A stretch of DNA of 21,589 bases from an uncultured Flavobacterium sp. (GTDB lineage: Bacteria > Bacteroidota > Bacteroidia > Flavobacteriales > Flavobacteriaceae), in contig NZ_CAMIHH010000054.1 in assembly GCF_946220915.1 (NCBI RefSeq), positions 1 through 21,589 of the forward strand. Reading direction: 5' to 3'. A model generated the notes under the pieces. The model was not told the origin of the DNA and searched no databases. It was given only the letters and a program-made list of their open reading frames with translations. Shown here in pieces: positions 17,470 through 21,589 of the stretch. A program made the translations under genes and the position numbers. The number at the start of each line of letters is the position of its first letter. Position 1 is the stretch's first letter.

Positions 17470-17844
17470 ATGGGGATGTTTGTAATAAGCAGGCGCGATA
17501 ACGGGGACTTTAAATTTACGTTTAACTCCCGCAGGGGAAAAACGATCTTCACAGGCATGGCCTGTAAGGACAAGGAATTCTGCCATGCAATGATTGCCGA
17601 AATTCGCGAAAACATTGCCACCTTAGTGCTGACCAAAAATAAAACGGCTGCGGGCAAATACTTTTTCAGGCTGTCGAAAGACGGGCTGGTAATTGCCACA
17701 AGCCGTAAATACGGATCGGAATATGCTTATAATAAGGGCATAGCCGAAGTGATGAAGTACCTGCCCCCTGCCGATACGCTGGATTTTTCTGAAAACGAAT
17801 GTGTGTTCCCGGATGCAGGGGAGGTTTTTTCGGAAGCGGAATAA
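17470..17844 (+). CDS. DUF1508 (YegP-like) small protein
   Basis: This 124-residue protein consists of two DUF1508-type repeats: ~1-50 (GMFVISRRDNGDFKFTF, then a Cys/His-containing helix) and ~58-108 (GKYFFRLSKDGLVIATSRKY, then GIAEVMKYLPPADTLDF). The family is widespread and has no established biochemical role. The ATG at 17470 is chosen because the domain begins there; an open frame runs back to a TTG at 17350, but those 40 residues are low-complexity and basic and cross the divergent intergenic region. A weak -7-like TATTTTG lies at 17427-17433, leaving a ~35-base leader. An intrinsic terminator follows the stop, so it is probably a single-gene transcript. Confidence 0.8.
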   Translation: MGMFVISRRDNGDFKFTFNSRRGKTIFTGMACKDKEFCHAMIAEIRENIATLVLTKNKTAAGKYFFRLSKDGLVIATSRKYGSEYAYNKGIAEVMKYLPPADTLDFSENECVFPDAGEVFSEAE

Positions 17845-17863
17845 ACATTGCAATAACATAATT

Positions 17864-17888
17864 ACTCCCCAATGCGGGGAGTTTTTTA
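17864..17888 (+). terminator. Intrinsic terminator after the DUF1508 gene
   Basis: ACTCCCC (17864-17870), a 5-base loop AATGC and GGGGAGT (17876-17882) form a perfect 7-bp GC-rich stem followed by TTTTTATT. It begins 19 bases after the DUF1508 stop and ends 46 bases before kptA, so it separates the two genes. Confidence 0.85.
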
Positions 17889-17933
17889 TTCCCCTAAATT
17901 TCGCTATATTTACCTTGTACCCATAAATACCGT

Positions 17934-18485
17934 ATGACAAGCGAAAAAGAAACCAAACAGATAAGCAAGCTTTTGAGCTATGTGCTCAGGCATAATCCTG
18001 AATCAATCGGAATTGCACTTGATGCCGGCGGCTGGGCAGATGTTGGGCTGCTATTGGAGAAAATTAATGAATCCGGAACTAAAATAGATGCCGCCGTGCT
18101 AAACCATGTTGTGGAAACCAGTAGCAAAAACCGGTTTGCCTATAACGATGCAAAAGACAGGATCCGCGCCAGCCAGGGTCACTCGGTCGTAATCGAATTG
18201 GGCTATGAGCCGTTATCTCCCCCTGAAATTTTATACCACGGCACAGCGGCACAAAATGTTGATGCCATACTGAAAGAAGGCATCCACAAAGGCAGCCGCC
18301 ACCATGTGCACCTGAGCCTGGACAGGGAAACGGCCGTAAACGTAGGCGGCAGGCATGGCAAGCCGGTCGTGCTGGAGGTTACGGCTTTGGAAATGCATAA
18401 TGATGGATATGAATTTTTCCTTTCGGAGAATGGGGTTTGGCTGACGGATAATGTACCGGTTGGATATGTGGGGCTGGATAGTTAA
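17934..18485 (+). CDS. kptA: RNA 2'-phosphotransferase KptA (Tpt1 family)
   Basis: This 183-residue enzyme transfers the 2'-phosphate from an RNA splice-type junction to NAD+, giving 2'-OH RNA, ADP-ribose 1''-2''-cyclic phosphate and nicotinamide. Hallmarks are LLSYVLRHNPESIGI (13-27, with Arg19-His20), SKNRFAY (64-70, Arg67), RASQGHS (78-84), YHGT (101-104) and GSRHHVHLS (120-128, Arg122). Arg19, His20, Arg67 and Arg122 line up with the Arg-His-Arg-Arg active-site set known for the bacterial enzyme. Length is normal and the two-lobe layout complete. A weak -7-like TATATTTA lies at 17905-17912. Bacteria have no known tRNA splicing that leaves a 2'-phosphate, so the natural substrate is open. 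Confidence 0.96.
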   Translation: MTSEKETKQISKLLSYVLRHNPESIGIALDAGGWADVGLLLEKINESGTKIDAAVLNHVVETSSKNRFAYNDAKDRIRASQGHSVVIELGYEPLSPPEILYHGTAAQNVDAILKEGIHKGSRHHVHLSLDRETAVNVGGRHGKPVVLEVTALEMHNDGYEFFLSENGVWLTDNVPVGYVGLDS

Positions 18486-18575
18486 GCATGGCGTTGCATT
18501 CGTAAGTCGGAAATTTTAACCGATTAATCCAAGTAGCGCAAACAATTTCGTAATAGTAATTTTTTTTAAATTTAA

Positions 18576-18587
18576 TATGCATGCATA
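18576..18587. promoter_or_regulatory. Palindrome TATGCATGCATA, candidate MarR operator
   Basis: This is a perfect 12-bp palindrome centred ~25 bases upstream of the -7 box of the MarR gene, lying in the -33 zone of that promoter. Flanking bases add partial symmetry (TAA on the left, ATA on the right). MarR-family proteins commonly bind palindromes that overlap their own promoter. The symmetry is seen; binding is inferred. Confidence 0.4.
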
Positions 18588-18599
18588 ATATTTTTTTTG

Positions 18600-18607
18600 T
18601 ATATTTG
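18600..18607 (+). promoter_or_regulatory. -7 promoter element of the marR-fadN unit
   Basis: TATATTTG is a perfect TAnnTTTG match in an AT-rich intergenic region. No clear -33 TTTG sits at the usual distance; that place is occupied by the palindrome. The box lies only two bases before the first in-frame ATG (18610), so transcription should begin near or inside that codon. This favours the ATG at 18622 as the true start of the regulator. Confidence 0.55.
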
Positions 18608-18621
18608 AAATGATCAAACCA

Positions 18622-19083
18622 ATGAAAGATAAAACAATAGACTACATACTGAGGGCAACCTGGCAGGCAGTATCGCGAATGTATAATGAAGAAGCCTCTA
18701 AATATGGCGCCAGTATGTCGGTAGGTTTTGCACTCCTTTCCATAGATAAGGATAACGGCATACCCTCTACGGCGCTGGGGCCGCAAATGGGGATGGAGCC
18801 AACCAGCCTTACCCGTACACTGAAATCTATGGAGGACAAAGGGCTCATTGTACGCAAAAAAAATCCTGTGGATGGGCGCGGGGTACTTATACACCTTACC
18901 AAGCTTGGTAAAGAAAAAAGGGAACTGTCCCGCGATAGGGTACTTAAATTTAATGATGTGATACGGCAGCATGTTTCTGACGAAAAGCTTGGCCACTTTA
19001 TAGAGGTAGCCGAGACCATCAACGAACTGATAGCCGACAAGCTGATATTTAATCCGGACAGCGCCGAAACAACAAACAAATAA
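18622..19083 (+). CDS. MarR-family transcriptional regulator of the beta-oxidation gene
   Basis: This is a 153-residue winged-helix regulator starting MKDKTIDYILRATWQAV. An in-frame ATG at 18610 would add MIKP, but a perfect -7 box ends at 18607, so the transcript would begin about there; the downstream ATG is also the start I expect for flavobacterial relatives. The DNA-binding region is STALGPQMGMEPTSLTRTLKS (~48-68) followed by the wing KNPVDGRGVLIHLT (~82-95, with the family's D-x-R-G). Long N- and C-terminal helices form the dimer interface. It sits 36 bases before a FadN-type gene with no promoter visible between, so it most likely autoregulates and controls fatty-acid degradation, perhaps sensing an acyl-CoA. 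The ligand is inferred. Confidence 0.88.
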   Translation: MKDKTIDYILRATWQAVSRMYNEEASKYGASMSVGFALLSIDKDNGIPSTALGPQMGMEPTSLTRTLKSMEDKGLIVRKKNPVDGRGVLIHLTKLGKEKRELSRDRVLKFNDVIRQHVSDEKLGHFIEVAETINELIADKLIFNPDSAETTNK

Positions 19084-19119
19084 CAATGCAACAGCATTAC
19101 CAAAAAACATATTATAATA

Positions 19120-21510
19120 ATGAAACGCACTATTAAAAAGGCAGCCGTAATAGGCTCCGGCATAATGGGGTCGGCCATTGCGGCCCATTTTGCCAATATA
19201 GGCGTGGAGGTGCTCCTGCTGGACATCGTACCCAGGGAACTCACCGAAGCGGAACAGAAAAAAGGTTTGACATTGCAGGACAAGGCCGTACGCAACCGTA
19301 TCGTGAACGAGCACTTGGCCAACTCGCTAAAATCCAAGCCCTCCCCCATTTACCACCAGAAATTTGCCAGCCGGATCACTACCGGCAATACCGAGGACGA
19401 CATGGCGAAAATTGCCGATGTGGACTGGATCATTGAAGTAGTTGTAGAAAAGCTGGAAATCAAGCAAAAAGTATTTGAGCAGGTAGAAAAGTACCGCAGG
19501 CCGGGTACGCTCATTACTTCCAATACATCAGGTATTCCCATCCACTTCATGAGCGAAGGCCGCAGCGAGGATTTCCAGAAGCATTTTTGCGGCACCCACT
19601 TCTTCAACCCGCCGCGTTACCTGAAATTATTTGAGATCATACCGGGACCGAAAACTTCCCCGGAAGTACTGGGCTTCCTTAATAACTTCGGCGAGCAGTT
19701 TCTCGGCAAGACATCGGTTGTTGCCAAAGATACGCCTGCATTCATTGGCAACCGCATAGGCATTTACGGCATAATGAGCCTTTTCCACCAGGTAAAGGAA
19801 ATGGGCCTTACCATTGAGGAAGTGGATAAGCTTACCGGCCCTGTTATTGGAAGGCCGAAGTCGGCTACCTTCCGTACCGTGGATGTCGTGGGGCTGGATA
19901 CATTAGTACACGTAGCCAATGGTATTTACGAGAACTGCCCGGACGATGAAGTACACGAACTGTTCAAGCTGCCGGGCTTCATCGATACCATGATGCAGAA
20001 CAAATGGCTGGGAAGCAAAACCGGCCAGGGCTTCTATAAAAAAGTAGACAAAGACATCCTGTCGCTGGACCTTGACACGATGGAATACCGCGCCGCGAAG
20101 AAAGCTTCGTTTGCAACTTTAGAACTGACAAAAACAATTGACAAACCGATAAACAGGTTTAAGGTACTGATAACAGGCACTGATAAGGCAGGCGAGTTTT
20201 ACCGTAAGGACTTTCCGGGGATGTTTGCCTACGTTTCCAACCGCATTCCTGAGATTACAGACGAACTTTATAAGATTGACGATGCCATGAAAGCCGGTTT
20301 TGGCTGGGAAAATGGGCCGTTCGAGATATGGGATGCCATTGGCGTAGAGAAAGGCATCGAACTCATCAAAGTTAACGGTGCTGAACCGGCAGCATGGGTG
20401 AGCGAAATGCTGGCCAGCGGCAATACCAGCTTCTACACCGTAAAGGACGGTGTGAAATATTTTTACGATATCGCTTCTAAATCCCAAAAGAAAATTCCGG
20501 GTCAGGATGCGTTTATCATCCTCGATAACATCCGCGAAAGCAAAAAAATATGGAGCAACAGCGATGCCATTATCCAGGACCTGGGCGACGGAATCATCAA
20601 CCTGGAGTTCCAGAGCAAAATGAACACCATTGGCGGCGGCGTGCTGCAAGGCATCAACAAAGCCATCGACCTTGCCGAAAAAGAATATGACGGCCTTGTG
20701 ATAGGCAACCAGGCGGCGAATTTCTCCGTGGGTGCCAATATTGGGATGATCTTCATGATGGCTGTGGAACAGGAATACGACGAGCTGAACATGGCCATCA
20801 AAATGTTCCAGGACACGATGATGCGCGTGCGCTACTCCTCGATCCCGGTTGTGGTGGCCCCGCATGGCATGACCCTTGGGGGCGGCTGCGAAATGAGCAT
20901 GCACGCCGATAAGGTGGTTGCGGCAGCAGAAACGTACATTGGTCTTGTTGAATTTGGCGTGGGCGTGATACCGGGCGGCGGTGGCTCGAAAGAAATGGCG
21001 CTAAGGGCTTCGGACACCTTCCGTAAAAATGATGTGGAACTGAATGTATTGCAGGAATATTTCCTTGCCGTGGCAATGGCAAAAGTATCGACATCAGCCT
21101 ACGAAGCTTTTGACACCGGCATCCTGCAAAAAGGGAAAGATATTATCGTTGTGAATAAGGACAGGCAGATCGCCGAAGCCAAGAAGCATGCAAAGCTTTT
21201 GGCCGAAGCAGGCTATACCGCACCGATACGCCGCAAGGATGTAAAAGTGCTGGGCAAGCAGGCACTGGGTATGTTCCTCGTAGGTACTGACAGTATGGAA
21301 GCAGGGCATTACATCTCGGAACACGACAAGAAAATTGCCAACAAGCTGGCCTATGTAATGGCGGGTGGTGACCTGAGTGAACCGACGCTGGTAAGTGAAC
21401 AGTATTTACTTGATTTAGAGAGGGAAGCATTCCTTTCATTGACGGGTGAAAGGAAAACACTGGAGAGGATACAGTTCATGTTGACTAAAGGGAAGCCTCT
21501 GAGGAATTAG
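19120..21510 (+). CDS. Fused 3-hydroxyacyl-CoA dehydrogenase / enoyl-CoA hydratase (FadN type)
   Basis: This 796-residue bifunctional beta-oxidation enzyme hydrates enoyl-CoA and then oxidises 3-hydroxyacyl-CoA with NAD+. The order is dehydrogenase first and hydratase last, as in Bacillus FadN and opposite to E. coli FadB. The N-terminal Rossmann motif is GSGIMGSAIA (12-21); the catalytic His160 is in GTHFFNPPR; the dehydrogenase C-terminal domains include AFIGNRIG (207-214) and GFGWENGPFEIWD (393-405). The crotonase domain from ~490 carries both catalytic glutamates, Glu591 (LGGGCEMS) and Glu611 (GLVEFGVGVIPGGGG), and an oxyanion-hole loop at ~534-541 (NFSVGANI). Thus both activities should be intact. 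It is cytoplasmic, with no signal peptide. Its thiolase and acyl-CoA dehydrogenase partners are not in the window. Confidence 0.95.
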   Translation: MKRTIKKAAVIGSGIMGSAIAAHFANIGVEVLLLDIVPRELTEAEQKKGLTLQDKAVRNRIVNEHLANSLKSKPSPIYHQKFASRITTGNTEDDMAKIADVDWIIEVVVEKLEIKQKVFEQVEKYRRPGTLITSNTSGIPIHFMSEGRSEDFQKHFCGTHFFNPPRYLKLFEIIPGPKTSPEVLGFLNNFGEQFLGKTSVVAKDTPAFIGNRIGIYGIMSLFHQVKEMGLTIEEVDKLTGPVIGRPKSATFRTVDVVGLDTLVHVANGIYENCPDDEVHELFKLPGFIDTMMQNKWLGSKTGQGFYKKVDKDILSLDLDTMEYRAAKKASFATLELTKTIDKPINRFKVLITGTDKAGEFYRKDFPGMFAYVSNRIPEITDELYKIDDAMKAGFGWENGPFEIWDAIGVEKGIELIKVNGAEPAAWVSEMLASGNTSFYTVKDGVKYFYDIASKSQKKIPGQDAFIILDNIRESKKIWSNSDAIIQDLGDGIINLEFQSKMNTIGGGVLQGINKAIDLAEKEYDGLVIGNQAANFSVGANIGMIFMMAVEQEYDELNMAIKMFQDTMMRVRYSSIPVVVAPHGMTLGGGCEMSMHADKVVAAAETYIGLVEFGVGVIPGGGGSKEMALRASDTFRKNDVELNVLQEYFLAVAMAKVSTSAYEAFDTGILQKGKDIIVVNKDRQIAEAKKHAKLLAEAGYTAPIRRKDVKVLGKQALGMFLVGTDSMEAGHYISEHDKKIANKLAYVMAGGDLSEPTLVSEQYLLDLEREAFLSLTGERKTLERIQFMLTKGKPLRN

Positions 21511-21525
21511 AAGTGAGAAATCAGT

Positions 21526-21539
21526 ATTGAGAATTGAGA
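21526..21539 (+). repeat. Tandem heptamer ATTGAGA x2
   Basis: Two perfect adjacent copies of ATTGAGA lie just before the start codon of the four-helix-bundle gene, within a purine-rich leader that also has GTGAGAAATC slightly upstream. It may be a small mobile-spacer remnant or chance. Confidence 0.5.
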
Positions 21540-21543
21540 CTGT

Positions 21544-21589
21544 ATGCACAAAGTAGAAGACCTTAAGATTTGGCAGAAATCTATTGAAC
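21544..21589 (+). CDS. Four-helix-bundle protein (S23/IVS type), 5' end only
   Basis: Only 15 codons are in the window: MHKVEDLKIWQKSIE. The opening with its L-x-x-W-Q-K/A pattern is characteristic of the four-helix-bundle family first seen in intervening sequences of 23S rRNA genes and common as a free-standing gene in Bacteroidota. The frame is open to the right edge. The gene starts 33 bases after the FadN-type stop. The rest of the protein cannot be judged, so this rests on the N-terminal pattern alone. Confidence 0.65.
   Translation, partial: MHKVEDLKIWQKSIE

Noticed and set aside
18500..18530. Possible hairpin after kptA (AGTCGG with CCGATT)
   Set aside because: Only a 6-bp stem including a G-T pair and no T-tract, so it is not convincing as a terminator.
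18379..19349. Long minus-strand open frames (311 and 235 codons) opposite kptA/marR
   Set aside because: They run antisense to clearly conserved genes and their translations lack recognisable domains; they reflect codon bias of the real genes.
20119..20904. 261-codon minus-strand open frame inside the FadN-type gene
   Set aside because: It is His-rich shadow translation of a conserved enzyme with no independent support.
1..21589. CRISPR arrays, tRNA or rRNA genes, insertion sequences
   Set aside because: I looked for spaced direct repeats, tRNA-like cloverleaf ends and transposase motifs and saw none.

Overview
The window looks like chromosomal DNA of a flavobacterium (Bacteroidota). The evidence is a SusC/SusD pair with further carbohydrate genes, SusC-type outer-membrane barrels ending in Phe, Bacteroidota-style promoters (TAnnTTTG at -7), no obvious Shine-Dalgarno sites, and a MarR regulator followed by a FadN-type beta-oxidation gene, an order I associate with flavobacteria. 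Most of the window is near 50% GC by eye. The first ~2.3 kb is clearly more AT-rich. I see no rRNA, tRNA, CRISPR array or insertion sequence, and no gene-free stretch longer than about 165 bases.

Region 1 (1-8738, + strand) is the downstream part of a polysaccharide utilization locus. It holds the end of a susC gene, a susD lipoprotein gene, a GH130 mannoside phosphorylase/mannosidase, an inner-membrane MFS sugar transporter, an exported 569-residue protein of unknown family that may be an (alpha/alpha)-barrel glycosidase, and an exported GH13 alpha-glucosidase. The last five genes are tightly packed; two junctions overlap by one base. A long imperfect hairpin separates susD from the enzyme genes. 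The likely flow is import by SusCD, periplasmic trimming by the 569-residue protein and GH13, inner-membrane uptake by the MFS protein, and cytoplasmic cleavage by GH130.

Region 2 (8728-17306, - strand) holds nhaA, whose 3' end overlaps the GH13 gene tail to tail, and upstream of it a two-gene unit that is the most interesting part of the window. The first gene of the unit encodes a SusC-like outer-membrane barrel with the usual carboxypeptidase-regulatory-like N-terminal domain but no recognisable plug domain. The second, 11 bases downstream, encodes a 1512-residue alpha-2-macroglobulin-like protein. It keeps a thioester motif (Cys1049-Phe-Glu-Gln1052) and carries, in its middle, a complete SusC-type plug preceded by a TonB-box-like LEEVVVEAY. 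The simplest reading is a split TonB-dependent transporter whose plug is supplied in trans by a periplasmic macroglobulin. A terminator hairpin closes this unit just before the nhaA promoter.

Region 3 (17470-21589, + strand) holds a small DUF1508 (YegP-like) protein with a terminator, a KptA RNA 2'-phosphotransferase, a MarR-family regulator with a palindrome and a good promoter, a FadN-type fusion of 3-hydroxyacyl-CoA dehydrogenase and enoyl-CoA hydratase, and the first 15 codons of a four-helix-bundle (S23/IVS-type) protein cut by the window edge.
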